The notes beneath the pieces were generated by a model. That model saw only the letters and a list, made by a program, of their open reading frames with translations. It ran no database searches and was not told where the DNA came from. A program made the position numbers and the translations under genes. Of a DNA stretch of 64,000 nt, positions 1 to 8,969 are shown in pieces. Source of the stretch: Verrucomicrobia subdivision 3 bacterium UBA693 (GTDB taxonomy: Bacteria > Verrucomicrobiota > Verrucomicrobiia > Limisphaerales > UBA8199); contig DBMR01000008.1 of the NCBI GenBank assembly GCA_002298785.1, forward strand, positions 1-64,000, given 5' to 3'. How positions within the stretch are numbered: position 1 is the stretch's first letter; each line of letters starts with the position of its first letter.

Positions 1-2
1 CT

Positions 3-1403
3 CTAAAGGGTCCAGCCTTGGCGGTAATTGCGTTTGACGGAGGCGTTGGCCTCGTCGTCGTTGGTGACTTTCAAGTTGGCGCCATCCCAGAGCAGGCGCT
101 GTTCCGGGAACCGGACGGCCAGATTGCCCAGCAGCACCATTTCGGTTAGTGGTCCGGAATACTCGAAGTTTGAGCTGGCGGGTTTGCCGCCCTTGCAGGC
201 GCGCACCCAATCCAATTCGTGGCCGTCGATACCGCCGGGCACGCGCTCCAAAGTCTGGGGCGGCAGCCCGATGTCCTTCATTTTCTTGTCGGGAATCAGG
301 CGCGGGTCTTTGCCGTAGCAGCCGCACATCAGCGTTGCTTTGTCGCCGATGAACAGCACCCCGCCGTCGGAGTCGCCCATGCGCCGGCCTTCCTCGAGTT
401 CTTCCGGACGGGGCGGGAGCAAGCCGCCATCCCACCAGGTGAGGTTGACGGGTGGCAGGGAGCCGCGCGCCGGGAATTTGTAGCGAACAATCGAGGAACG
501 CGGGTAGGTTTCGTTCTTGGGTTCGGTCTTTTTCCAGAACCCTTCCCAATAGGTGGAGATGCAGCCTTCGACACTGGTGGGGTGTTTGAGGTCGAGGCCG
601 TAGAAGACGCAGTCTAACACATGGCACCCGAGATCGCCGAGGGAACCCGTGCCAAAATCCCACCAGGCCCGCCATTTGTTGGGAGCGTATTCGGGGTGGT
701 AGGGTCGCATGGGGGCAGGTCCGATCCACATATCCCAGTCCATGCCTTCGGGCACGGGCGGCGTGTCCTTGGGGCGTTCGACTTCGATGCCTTGCGGCCA
801 CACCGGTCGGTTGGTCCAGGCGTGCACTTCGCGCACCGCGCCGATGGCTCCGCTGGCGATCCACTCGCGAATCAGCCGGGTGCCGTCGCCCGAGTGCCCC
901 TGGTTGCCCATCTGGGTGACGACCTTGTGTTCGCGAGCGGCTTCGGTGAGTTTGCGCGCTTCGTACACGGAATGGGTCATCGGCTTTTGCACATAGACAT
1001 GCTTGCCGGCCTTGATGGCTGCCATGGCGATCACGGCGTGAGTGTGATCCGGCGTGGCAATGATGATCGCGTCGATATCCTTTTGCTTGTCGATCATCTG
1101 CCGGTAGTCCTTGTAGGTCTTGGCCTGCGGATATTGGGCGAATACTTTGGCGGCGTAGCCGGGATCGACGTCACACAGCGCGACGATATTCTCACCGGCG
1201 CACTTCTTGAGATTGTTCTTCCCCATGCCCCCCACGCCGATGGCCGCGACATTCAGTTTCCCGCTGGGAGGAGTCTGGCCCCGGGCTCCGATCACGTAAC
1301 TGGGCACAATGCTGAATGTGGCAACGGCTCCGGCGGTTCGGGTCAGGAAACTTCGCCGGTTCAGAGGGGAGTTGGATTCGGTCTGGCGACGCTTGGCGCT
1401 CAT
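3..1403 (-). CDS. Tat-exported Gfo/Idh/MocA family oxidoreductase
   Basis: NAD(P)-dependent sugar or inositol-type dehydrogenase, probably acting in the periplasm. From the Met at 1403 (466 aa) there is a twin-arginine signal (NRRSFLTRT, R16-R17) followed by a hydrophobic stretch to about residue 39. Next comes a Rossmann fold with GVGGMG (56-61), PDHTH (118-122) and QKP (139-141) where the family usually has EKP. The C-terminal half is the usual Gfo/Idh/MocA beta-sheet domain with GSLGDLGCHVLD. An ATG 13 codons upstream (1442) is also possible; neither start has a clear ribosome binding site. Tat-exported members of this family are very numerous in Verrucomicrobia and Planctomycetes, and the substrate cannot be told from sequence. 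It stands alone, about 120 bp downstream of the ABC transporter operon on the same strand. Confidence 0.93.
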   Translation of the reverse strand: MSAKRRQTESNSPLNRRSFLTRTAGAVATFSIVPSYVIGARGQTPPSGKLNVAAIGVGGMGKNNLKKCAGENIVALCDVDPGYAAKVFAQYPQAKTYKDYRQMIDKQKDIDAIIIATPDHTHAVIAMAAIKAGKHVYVQKPMTHSVYEARKLTEAAREHKVVTQMGNQGHSGDGTRLIREWIASGAIGAVREVHAWTNRPVWPQGIEVERPKDTPPVPEGMDWDMWIGPAPMRPYHPEYAPNKWRAWWDFGTGSLGDLGCHVLDCVFYGLDLKHPTSVEGCISTYWEGFWKKTEPKNETYPRSSIVRYKFPARGSLPPVNLTWWDGGLLPPRPEELEEGRRMGDSDGGVLFIGDKATLMCGCYGKDPRLIPDKKMKDIGLPPQTLERVPGGIDGHELDWVRACKGGKPASSNFEYSGPLTEMVLLGNLAVRFPEQRLLWDGANLKVTNDDEANASVKRNYRQGWTL

Positions 1404-1522
1404 AGGTTTGTTTGTGGTTGTGGATTGGTGTGAGGCCAGCATGCCACAACCACGACGACAGGAAAGTCATTTCCTGACTCGAACCAGAACGATCAGGTGT
1501 TTTTGCCAGTTTTGGAGCCGGG

Positions 1523-4108
1523 TTACTCCAGGGTCAGCAGATTCTGCATTTGGATCGGTTTCCGGGAAGGGGTCAGCAGGGGCGGTGGGTAGCCATAACC
1601 TCCTTGCCAATACCACAGGCCGCCATCGGCCGCGAGCGTCAGCACCCCATCACCCTGGCTGATCATCGCCAACCAATCCGTGCTCCGGCCCAGGCGGGTC
1701 GGGGCAGCTCCGCCGTCGCGGAAAAAGGAATTGGAGTTGCGCTGCATGTCCGCGCGCCAGAGCCAGAGTGAGCCGTCGGTCTTCAAACCGGTCATGAACC
1801 CCCAACTGCCGGACAGATGTGCCCAATCATTCGAGCTGTGAAAAGGAGTGGGCTTCGTCGGGGTATCATGGACGTTAGACCAGTACTGCCAGGTCCACAG
1901 GGTGCCGTCGGCGCGCAACCCCACTTCATTACCCATTACCGAGGCCACCTCCCGCCATTGGCTCTTATCCAAATCCTGAAACCGTTCGAGAAACAGCTCC
2001 GATCCAACTTCGTGCTGCCGCTTGCCCTGGCCGCTTCTTTCGGAGTGCAGCATCCAGGCTTCACCATTGGTCTTCCACAAATACAGAAACCGGGCGCTCG
2101 CCACGAAAGCGGCCCAGTTCGAACCAGTCGCCAACAGCCGGGGTTCGTAATCCCGCAGGTCCAGTGTTCGGTCCGGGATGTAAGTGTTCGTTCCCCACTG
2201 CCAGAGGGTGCCGTCGGTTTTCAATAGCAACAGGGAGGATGCTCCAAGGCCTCGAACGATTCGGCTCCAGTTGGTGGCCGTGCCGAATTGGGTCAGGCTC
2301 GGAGCCGGGCCGTCCACTGGTGGCGATCCTTTCATCATCGGTGGGAGGGCGGGTTTTTGTGAGATCCACAGAGTACCGTCGGAGCGGATGGCGGCAATTT
2401 GGGGGCGCATGGTGATGGCGTCCACCCAGTTCGAGCCTGCAACCGAACGACTGCGCGGGCCCATCCAGAGTTTGCCACCGTCCGATCTTTGCAGAACGAC
2501 GGCTGGGCCCGGTCCCGGGGATTCGCGGTATTCAATTTGGGTGGAAATCAACCGGCCATCCGGAAGCACGCATGCGAAGGAGCCATTGTTATAGTAGCTG
2601 CGCAGATTGGTGAGTGCGGAGCGGTTGATCTTCGCCGGGCCGTGGGCCGGCTCGAGTTGCATCGCGAATTCCCAACACCGTTGGTACAGCAGGGACGTCA
2701 CAGCGGTTATCGCCGCGAGCGCTAGCGCCAGGCGCGTCAGGTTGCGGCGCCAAATCGCTGAATGCCCGGTCAGCGCGCCGAAGTTGCCGTAGGCCAGAAC
2801 GACCAGAGTCGTCACCAGGATCGGCCAGGCCACCAGATGGAAGATTGGTCCCTGCCAAAGTTGCGACCCGAAAATGGACGGCAGATCCGGCCCGCTCTTG
2901 CTCAATATGAAACATAGCCCTGACAGACCGACAGCGACCGCCAGGGATTGCACGAGACTGCTGGTGAGGCTCGAAGCGTAAAAGGCGATCAGGGATAGGG
3001 CCAGCAACGCCACGAAAAAGAACAGGAACGACGATTTCGGTTCGAAGATCCCGATGGCGGCGGGAACGCCCAGCCCCATCGCCAGGCCCTCGCAAAAGAA
3101 GAGTAACCCGAAGCTGAGGATGAACCCGAGCACCAGCACAAACAGGAACTTCAGAACGATCTGGTAACGCCGGGCCACCGGGAGGCCCAGGTGGACGTCC
3201 ATAGTTCCCAACCTGCGTTCCTCGGCGATGCTCAGGCAGCCGACGAGCAAGGGCACGAACAGCCAGATGAATGGATAAAAGTTGAGGACTCCTTCCGCCA
3301 TACCGTCGATCCGCTTTCCGCGGAGAAACCAGCGGAGGACCACCACCACGAGATGCAGCAGGGTCAACGCGCCGATCCCGGCAAGACTGACCCGGTGAAA
3401 ATGCAGTTCCTTGGCCAGGAGCGCGGCGAAAGGGCGGCGCGAGCGCTCGGGAACACCGGCAGCACTTCGTGCCTGGCCCCAGCCGGACATGGTCACCGCG
3501 CCACCAGTCCACATGATCTCCTGCGCCCGGAGAAAGAGCCACCAGGCCAGGACAAATCCTCCGATCGCGTAGGTCACGAGCGTAACTGTCACCACCGGCA
3601 AAAAGGCATCCTGGCTGACCCCGGCGATGAGGATGGCGAGGCCGGCCGGAATGAGGATGGTGAAGAAAAGCGCGCCGGCCACTTGCCGTAACAAAAGCGT
3701 GCTCCACAGGCCGCCGGTCAACAGCGCCATGGCCACCGGCAATCCCATGACACTTGTCTGTACGGCGTCCGAGGGCGTGGTGCCGGTGATGATGAAGATA
3801 AACCAGGAAACCCACCAGGCGACCAGCATGGCGGCGGTCGCACCGGCCAACACCCCAATTTTGCTCCACCAGATTCGTCGCCGGGCCACCGGTTGGACCA
3901 GCATCAAAGGCAACGTCGCGAGCCCCAGCTCGCGTCCAAAGGTGCTGAGCGCCAGCAGGGCCACGGCTAAAGTGAAGGGACACAGGGTGAGCGCCCCCGG
4001 CGTCCAGCCATCGCGCGGCAGCAGCCAGATCGGGATCACCGCCAGTCCCAGCGCGGCCACAAACGCCGGCCGCACTAGCCGTATTTCTTTCACAATCAGC
4101 GCATTCAT
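1523..4108 (-). CDS. ABC-2 type permease fused to a C-terminal RCC1-like repeat domain
   Basis: 861 aa. Residues 1 to about 475 are an ABC-2 type permease with roughly twelve hydrophobic segments and two halves: a first block to about 195 and a second block opening with LAKELHFHR near 231. After the last membrane segment (about 457-475) the protein continues for about 380 residues as a repeat domain, with units of the form NW..I.....L.TDGTLW.W (SDGTLW 575, TDGTLW 631, ADGTLW 733, TDGSLW 777, ADGGLW 827). This is the RCC1/BLIP-II type blade pattern, so a beta-propeller outside the membrane is likely. The gene starts 3 bp after the stop of the ABC ATPase at 4112-5014 and follows the GntR regulator, so the three are one operon. 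The permease part is the membrane partner of that ATPase; the job of the propeller is unknown. Confidence 0.88.
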   Translation of the reverse strand: MNALIVKEIRLVRPAFVAALGLAVIPIWLLPRDGWTPGALTLCPFTLAVALLALSTFGRELGLATLPLMLVQPVARRRIWWSKIGVLAGATAAMLVAWWVSWFIFIITGTTPSDAVQTSVMGLPVAMALLTGGLWSTLLLRQVAGALFFTILIPAGLAILIAGVSQDAFLPVVTVTLVTYAIGGFVLAWWLFLRAQEIMWTGGAVTMSGWGQARSAAGVPERSRRPFAALLAKELHFHRVSLAGIGALTLLHLVVVVLRWFLRGKRIDGMAEGVLNFYPFIWLFVPLLVGCLSIAEERRLGTMDVHLGLPVARRYQIVLKFLFVLVLGFILSFGLLFFCEGLAMGLGVPAAIGIFEPKSSFLFFFVALLALSLIAFYASSLTSSLVQSLAVAVGLSGLCFILSKSGPDLPSIFGSQLWQGPIFHLVAWPILVTTLVVLAYGNFGALTGHSAIWRRNLTRLALALAAITAVTSLLYQRCWEFAMQLEPAHGPAKINRSALTNLRSYYNNGSFACVLPDGRLISTQIEYRESPGPGPAVVLQRSDGGKLWMGPRSRSVAGSNWVDAITMRPQIAAIRSDGTLWISQKPALPPMMKGSPPVDGPAPSLTQFGTATNWSRIVRGLGASSLLLLKTDGTLWQWGTNTYIPDRTLDLRDYEPRLLATGSNWAAFVASARFLYLWKTNGEAWMLHSERSGQGKRQHEVGSELFLERFQDLDKSQWREVASVMGNEVGLRADGTLWTWQYWSNVHDTPTKPTPFHSSNDWAHLSGSWGFMTGLKTDGSLWLWRADMQRNSNSFFRDGGAAPTRLGRSTDWLAMISQGDGVLTLAADGGLWYWQGGYGYPPPLLTPSRKPIQMQNLLTLE

Positions 4109-4111
4109 ATT

Positions 4112-5014
4112 CTAAGCCTTGGAAAGGGCCCGGGCGGCCACGAATACTTCCTCGAGGCTGAGCGAGGCGCAGCGGAGATCCTCGGGGTTCCGTGCTCGCA
4201 GCCACTGCACAAGCGCGGCGCTGTTCCCGTTGGCCAGCACTTCCACCTCGCGTCCCGATTGCCGCACATGCAGCGCCCCGGGAATTTCCAGCGTCGGGGG
4301 TGCATGCGTGAACCGGGCCTGGATCTTTTGAAATCGTTCCCGGGCGTCGTCCGCTTGCATGGTTAAGAGCTCGCGTCCCTGGTCTATGATGGTGAACTGG
4401 TCGATCAATCCCTCAAATTCGGAAATCAGGTGCGTGGAGACAAAGACCGTTCGCTCGTCGGGAGCGCTGGCGTGGTAGGCGCCAATCACGGTTTGGATGA
4501 ACTCGCGCCGCACGATGGGGTCCAGTCCGGAAGTGGGTTCGTCGAGCAACAGCAGCTCCGGCTCGGGACAAACCGCGCCGATCAAGGCCAACTGGGTTTT
4601 CTGGCCTTTGGACAGGTGCGTCGCCTTTTGCCCGGGATCGAGTTGGAACCGTTCCATTAGGTCTTTTTCCATTTCGGTGTTCCAACGGGCGCGAAATGAA
4701 GCGAGAAACCGTAATGTCTCGCTCACTGTCATCCAGGGATAAAACGACACCGCATCCGGCACGTAGGATACCCTGGATTTCACGGCGACCTCCTCGCGGT
4801 GCGGATCCAGGCCGAATACGCGCACCGTGCCGGAGGTGGGGCGGAGCAGGTTCAGCAGGCACTTCATGGTCGTGGTCTTGCCCGCCCCGTTGCGGCCAAA
4901 GAAGCCGTAGCATCGGCCGCGGGTGACCTTGAGGCTAAGCCCGTTGACGGCTTCCAATTTGCCGTAATTGCGGACGAGATGGCTAAGTTCAAGCACTGGG
5001 ACGCCGGTTTGCAT
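4112..5014 (-). CDS. ABC transporter ATP-binding protein
   Basis: 300 aa nucleotide-binding subunit that should energise the permease encoded immediately downstream. Walker A is GRNGAGKT (40-47), the signature is LSKGQ (134-138, with K replacing the first G of LSGGQ), and Walker B is LLLLDEP (154-160) followed by TSGLD and a switch His in VSTHLISE. The length and the C-terminal extension of about 80 residues fit the YtrB/CcmA-like group that works with ABC-2 permeases. It lies 6 bp after the stop of the GntR regulator and 3 bp before the permease. This regulator-ATPase-permease order is known from GntR/YtrA operons of Firmicutes that respond to cell-wall antibiotics; a similar stress role here is inference. 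Confidence 0.95.
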   Translation of the reverse strand: MQTGVPVLELSHLVRNYGKLEAVNGLSLKVTRGRCYGFFGRNGAGKTTTMKCLLNLLRPTSGTVRVFGLDPHREEVAVKSRVSYVPDAVSFYPWMTVSETLRFLASFRARWNTEMEKDLMERFQLDPGQKATHLSKGQKTQLALIGAVCPEPELLLLDEPTSGLDPIVRREFIQTVIGAYHASAPDERTVFVSTHLISEFEGLIDQFTIIDQGRELLTMQADDARERFQKIQARFTHAPPTLEIPGALHVRQSGREVEVLANGNSAALVQWLRARNPEDLRCASLSLEEVFVAARALSKA

Positions 5015-5020
5015 AAAGGA

Positions 5021-5437
5021 TCAAGGGTTGGAGGGTTCGTGTTTGCCGCCGGTGGATTTCAGTTCGAAATGGTCAGCTCGTTCCTCAACGGTCTTGAGAA
5101 AGGTGTCGCGATCGATCTGGAGATGGTGAGCCATTACTACCGCCTCATCGATTTCGGTGAGCAGGAGCCGCTGTCGGGTCTGTTGGGACAACGGAGATTT
5201 GGCGCTCTTCAGGAAGTAGCCTTTGCCGGGGATGGTTTCGATGATGCCCTGGCTTTCGAGCTCGGCGTAGGCTTTGGCGATGGTGTTGCGATTGATGCGG
5301 AGCTCCTCCGCCAGGGGGCGGAGGGCCGGGAGCGGTTCGCCGGATTTGAGGCGCCCGGAAGCGGCGGCATAGCGGATTTGGTCGGCCAATTGGAGGTAGA
5401 CTGGCTTGCCGGCCTGGAAATCGATTTGAAGGATCAT
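5021..5437 (-). CDS. GntR family (YtrA subfamily) transcriptional regulator
   Basis: 138 aa, the short size typical of the YtrA subfamily, which has only a winged helix and a small helical tail. The winged helix-turn-helix covers about residues 10-77 (PVYLQLADQI at the start, LRINRNTIAKAYAELESQG as the recognition part, and the wing IETIPGKGYF). The remaining 60 residues are helical and presumably mediate dimerisation. It is the first gene of the operon with the ABC ATPase and permease. Its ATG overlaps a dyad (5435-5463) that looks like its own operator, so autorepression of the whole operon is likely. The effector is unknown. Confidence 0.93.
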   Translation of the reverse strand: MILQIDFQAGKPVYLQLADQIRYAAASGRLKSGEPLPALRPLAEELRINRNTIAKAYAELESQGIIETIPGKGYFLKSAKSPLSQQTRQRLLLTEIDEAVVMAHHLQIDRDTFLKTVEERADHFELKSTGGKHEPSNP

Positions 5438-5463
5438 AGTGTCTACTGTTATACAACACTATG
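5435..5463 (-). promoter_or_regulatory. YtrA-type operator dyad over the gntR start
   Basis: CATAGTGT (5435-5442) and its exact reverse complement ACACTATG (5456-5463), separated by 13 bp. YtrA-family regulators are known to bind AGTGT/ACACT half-sites of this kind, although the spacing here is a little shorter than the Bacillus site I recall. The dyad covers the start codon of the GntR gene and the likely -10 region, which suits autorepression. Confidence 0.6.
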
Positions 5464-5484
5464 ACAGTTGCGCCGCGTTGTCAA
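5456..5484 (-). promoter_or_regulatory. Candidate promoter of the gntR-ABC operon
   Basis: On the minus strand, TTGACA (5484-5479) is followed after 17 bp by TAGTGT (5461-5456), a weak -10 inside the operator half-site. A transcript from here would have a leader of only about 12 nt before the gntR ATG. The phcB-like gene has the same arrangement (TTGACT, 17 bp, TAGTGC). Confidence 0.4.
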
Positions 5485-5596
5485 CACGATTTATTTTCAT
5501 CGCCGTTCCCTCATTTCCAAAACCGCGCACGGCTCTAACTCGGTTTGCGCTGACGGATCGAATCTGTCAGGGTATTCCTCGAACACGCCCGATTAC

Positions 5597-6976
5597 ATGA
5601 ACCGAATCTCGCTCGCCCTCCTGTTGATCCTGGGGACGCCCGTCATGGCCACCGCGTTTAATCCGGTGGTCGAGGTGGAAGAGGAAGTGTACGCGTACAC
5701 CAACGCGGACAATGGCGCCGGACCGTTGTGGTGTCATGGTTCCACCTGCCTGGTGAGGATTGGCGAACGCCTGTTCGCCAGCGGACTGGAGACGGTCGCC
5801 GGCGAGAAGCCGCTGAACAACTGCCGTTGGATGCTGTTCGAGCGCAAAGCCGCGGGTTGGGAACAAGTGCGGTTGGACGTGGCGGGCCGGACGCGCGAAC
5901 CCGCGCCAATGGTGGGCTTCGCCAACGGGCGCCTGTTTTTGTCCGCGAATCCCACGCTGGGGAGCGGTCCGCAGCCGAACGGAGGTCCGGCCCGACCGGA
6001 GATTTTTGAGTTTCGGGCGGAACATTCCAGCGCGGCGCCTAAATCGCTGTTACCGGGGTGGCAGGGAACGCCGGCATTTACCGAGCATTCTTATCGCAGC
6101 TTCGCTGCGGATGGCCGGTCCGGTGAATTCGTGCTGCTGAACAATATTGGTTACACGCACGCGGAGTGGGCGTTTTATGATCGCGCGGGGAAGTGGAGCG
6201 CGCAGGGCCAGCTCAAATGGCCCTGGGGCGCGGAATATGAAAAGCCGGAACCGATCCGGGTCTGTTACCCAAATGTGGCAGTGCGGGAGCGGGCAGTCCA
6301 CTTTTGCGGGGTGAGTGATATCATGGAGCCCAACCCGGCGTGGAGAGCCTTCAAGCGCGAGCTCACGGGCAAACAATGGGACTACGATTTTCGCCGGCTC
6401 TTTTACACCTGGACACCCGATATTACCAAGCAGCCGTTTGGCGAATGGGTGGAGATCGCCAGTCGCGAAAAGACTTGTGGCTGGATTTCGCCAGGGGACC
6501 TCTATGCGGCGCCGGGAGGGGACGTGCATGTGCTGTGGTCCGAGCGGGCGCTGGACGAGCGCTTGCGTCCAAAGTTTTTCCCCAATGAAAAGCAAACCAA
6601 CAGCCTCCGGTACGCGCTCCTTCGTCAGGGGAAGATCGTGCGGCGCGTGACGCTGACCGAGTCGACGGAGGACCAGGGTGGAATCGCCGGATCGGGCGGA
6701 CGTTTCCAGGTGACCCCGGAAGGCCGGTTGTTTGTGATCTACTATGCCTCGGGCACTGGCTCAGACGGCAAAGGCGTCTCCGAGAACCGGGTGCAGGAGC
6801 TGTTGTCGGATGGCACGGTTACTTCTCCGGCGGCGGTTGGCTTGCGGCAGCCGTTCACTCAATACTTTACGGCTACCGTGCGGGGCGGCTCCCCGCCGTC
6901 GCGAACGGTCGAGATGCTGGGGCAGCAAGCCGGGGCGGGGAGTAAGATCAGCTACGCCCGGGTAAAGCTCTATTAG
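5597..6976 (+). CDS. Secreted protein of unknown function, possibly sialidase/BNR-like fold
   Basis: 459 aa. I chose the ATG at 5597 because it opens a clean signal peptide (MNRISLALLLILGTPVMATA); the reading frame is open for 43 further codons upstream but those look non-coding. The mature protein has repeated Trp/Gly-rich strands (for example W.LFERKAAGWEQ, EWAFYDRAGKWSAQG, DVHVLWSERALDE) at intervals like those of BNR-type beta-propellers. I see no clear Asp-box series or catalytic residues. Similar exported proteins are common in PVC genomes and are generally unassigned. The gene diverges from the GntR operon and converges on the aldo/keto reductase, with 11 bp between the two stops. Confidence 0.75.
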   Translation: MNRISLALLLILGTPVMATAFNPVVEVEEEVYAYTNADNGAGPLWCHGSTCLVRIGERLFASGLETVAGEKPLNNCRWMLFERKAAGWEQVRLDVAGRTREPAPMVGFANGRLFLSANPTLGSGPQPNGGPARPEIFEFRAEHSSAAPKSLLPGWQGTPAFTEHSYRSFAADGRSGEFVLLNNIGYTHAEWAFYDRAGKWSAQGQLKWPWGAEYEKPEPIRVCYPNVAVRERAVHFCGVSDIMEPNPAWRAFKRELTGKQWDYDFRRLFYTWTPDITKQPFGEWVEIASREKTCGWISPGDLYAAPGGDVHVLWSERALDERLRPKFFPNEKQTNSLRYALLRQGKIVRRVTLTESTEDQGGIAGSGGRFQVTPEGRLFVIYYASGTGSDGKGVSENRVQELLSDGTVTSPAAVGLRQPFTQYFTATVRGGSPPSRTVEMLGQQAGAGSKISYARVKLY

Positions 6977-6987
6977 ATAGTTGCGCC

Positions 6988-7974
6988 CTAGCGGTTGACG
7001 GCCTGCATGCTGATTTCCGGATAGCGCATGCCGGCGGCGGCGCCGGGCGGCGCGGCAGCGGAGATCTCTTCGAGATCGGCTGGGGAAAGTTCGATTTTCA
7101 GGGAGGCGACGTTTTCCTCGAGGTATTTGCGGCGTTTGGTTCCCGGGATGGGGACCACGTCTTTGCCCTGGGCCAGCACCCAGGCGAGGGCTAATTGCGC
7201 GGGGGTGCATTTCTTGCGGCGCGCGAGTGTTTCCAGGCGTTCGGCCAGCTTGAGATTTTGTTCGAAGTTCTCACCCTGGAACCGGGGTGATTTCAGGCGC
7301 CAATCCCCGGGCGGGAGATCCGATGGCTTTTTGAAGGCGGCGGTGAGAAAGCCGCGGCCCAAAGGGCTATACGGCACAAAGCCGATGCCCAACTCCCGGC
7401 ACAGGGGCAGAATTTCCGCCTCCACATCACGAGTCCAAAGTGAGTACTCGGTTTGCAACGCGCTGATGGGATGGGTGCGCATGGCCCGCCGGATAGTCGC
7501 CGGTGCGGCCTCGGACAACCCGAGGAAGCGCACTTTTCCCGCACGAATGAGTTCGCTCATGGCTCCGACGGTTTCCTCGATTGGAACATCCGGATCGACG
7601 CGGTGCTGATAGTAAAGATCGATATAATCGAGGCCGAGGCGTTGCAGGCTGGCGTCGCAGCATTTGCGAACGTATTCCGGTCGGCCGTTGATCCCAAGGA
7701 AGTTGCCATTGGCATCGCGAACGTTGCCAAATTTGGTGGCCAGGATTACCTCGCCGCGCCGGTCCTTGATGGCCAGTCCCACCAGCCGCTCATTTTCGCC
7801 GCAGCCATAAATGTCGGCGGTGTCGAGGAAGTTCACTCCCAGGGCGAGGGCGCGATGGATCGTGGCGATGGATTCCTGGTCGTTGCGATCACCGTAGAAA
7901 TCCGACATGCCCATGCAGCCGAGGCCCAGGGTTGATACCTTCAATCCCTGATTGCCCAGTTGGTGTTGATTCAT
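6988..7974 (-). CDS. Aldo/keto reductase
   Basis: 328 aa NADPH-dependent carbonyl reductase of the AKR superfamily (the YakC/AKR13-like group by its opening [12 protein letters not shown]). The catalytic tetrad is visible as D51, Y56 (TADIYG), K81 (ATKFG) and H124 (YYQHRVD). The C-terminal cofactor-binding segment includes [15 protein letters not shown]. The start at 7974 is chosen because the family sequence begins there ([20 protein letters not shown]); the frame stays open for 89 codons further upstream without family resemblance. It is probably a housekeeping or detoxification enzyme and stands alone on the minus strand, about 107 bp downstream of the YkgJ-like gene. Confidence 0.94.
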   Translation of the reverse strand: MNQHQLGNQGLKVSTLGLGCMGMSDFYGDRNDQESIATIHRALALGVNFLDTADIYGCGENERLVGLAIKDRRGEVILATKFGNVRDANGNFLGINGRPEYVRKCCDASLQRLGLDYIDLYYQHRVDPDVPIEETVGAMSELIRAGKVRFLGLSEAAPATIRRAMRTHPISALQTEYSLWTRDVEAEILPLCRELGIGFVPYSPLGRGFLTAAFKKPSDLPPGDWRLKSPRFQGENFEQNLKLAERLETLARRKKCTPAQLALAWVLAQGKDVVPIPGTKRRKYLEENVASLKIELSPADLEEISAAAPPGAAAGMRYPEISMQAVNR

Positions 7975-8081
7975 AACGTTCACCTTTACCTTTGTTCGGT
8001 CCGGTCCGGCAACAATGTGGCTCACAAAACCCGCGGTGCAAGCCGGGATCAGCGACCGTGCACATTCCCGAACCGAGTAAT

Positions 8082-8456
8082 TCAGGGCGCCGGTGCGGAG
8101 CAGGCACGCCGGACGAGGATTTCGTGTTCCTCCTCGGTCACCTGCCGGGGGATGGCGTGGCAGAATTTCTCGAACCCGGGGAAGTTCCAGCGGTTGGGGA
8201 AATCCCGGCACTGTTGGGGTTTGACCGGTTGCACCGCGCAATCATCGCCTTCGAGGAAAATGCAATCGCCATTCGGCTTTTCCACGAGCGCCAGTCCGCG
8301 GCGATCCTCACGTAGACGGGTGAACGCCTGGATGAAGTCGGATTCACCCATTCCTTTGAACTGCGCGAGTCGCGCGATTTCGCCGTCGCTCAAGATCACC
8401 TGGCCCGGCCACCGGCAACAGGCGGTGCAACGCTGGCATTCATAAAAAACCGGCAT
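8082..8456 (-). CDS. YkgJ family cysteine cluster protein
   Basis: 124 aa. The N-terminal cluster C7-x2-C10-x2-C13-C14 ([11 protein letters not shown]), followed by GDCIF.EGDDCAV....P.QCR.FP, is the signature of the YkgJ/FliB-like family, small cytosolic proteins thought to chelate Zn or an Fe-S centre. The biochemical role is not known. Full length for the family. It is followed on the same strand by the aldo/keto reductase. Confidence 0.88.
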   Translation of the reverse strand: MPVFYECQRCTACCRWPGQVILSDGEIARLAQFKGMGESDFIQAFTRLREDRRGLALVEKPNGDCIFLEGDDCAVQPVKPQQCRDFPNRWNFPGFEKFCHAIPRQVTEEEHEILVRRACSAPAP

Positions 8457-8969
8457 GCGGGAAGGTTACCAGATCCCACGGCGTAACAGAAGCGGCAGAA
8501 ATTGACAGCGGCAGAAATGTCTGGCGCGGAGAGTTTCCGGGAGGAAATTCGCCAAAGGTGATGCTTTTTGAGAGTGTCGGGGTTATAATCACGAAACGAA
8601 AGGCGGAACCAGTTGCCTTCCCACCGTGGATGCGAGGGACGATGCGCCCGGCACATCATGTGCTCAAGCGGGTTGCTGGTTCTTGGGCAGGCCAAAGTTG
8701 GCGGGGAGCGGGGACATCCGGGTGCGCAAGCGGGTGCGGTCCAGACATCTGCGTGACGGGCCGGCGCGACCGAAGAACACCTGGTAGGTCGGGGATTCGC
8801 TTGGTGGTGCGGGAAAGCGTCCACGCCGTGCAAAAATCGACCGTGAGCAGGGCGCGACGGGTGCCTGGAAACGAAACCGAGAGGGTAGCGCCTGAGGGTG
8901 GCGCAGGTCGTAGATGATCCGCCGTAAGACGACGGCTAATGCCGATTTAGTGAGTTTAAAAACGTGACC
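8457..8969. other. Intergenic region without a recognisable gene
   Basis: 513 bp between the divergent YkgJ-like gene and the large PEPCK-like gene. Short frames here lack a credible start or composition. Visible structure: a perfect 12-bp direct repeat AGCGGCAGAAAT (8491-8502 and 8507-8518) and a consensus TATAAT at 8584-8589 without a matching -35. It probably holds the promoters of the two divergent genes. Confidence 0.6.

Noticed and set aside
8491..8518. Perfect 12-bp direct repeat AGCGGCAGAAAT with 4-bp spacer
   Set aside because: Only two units and no gene or promoter consensus at a fitting distance; kept as a note in the intergenic entry.
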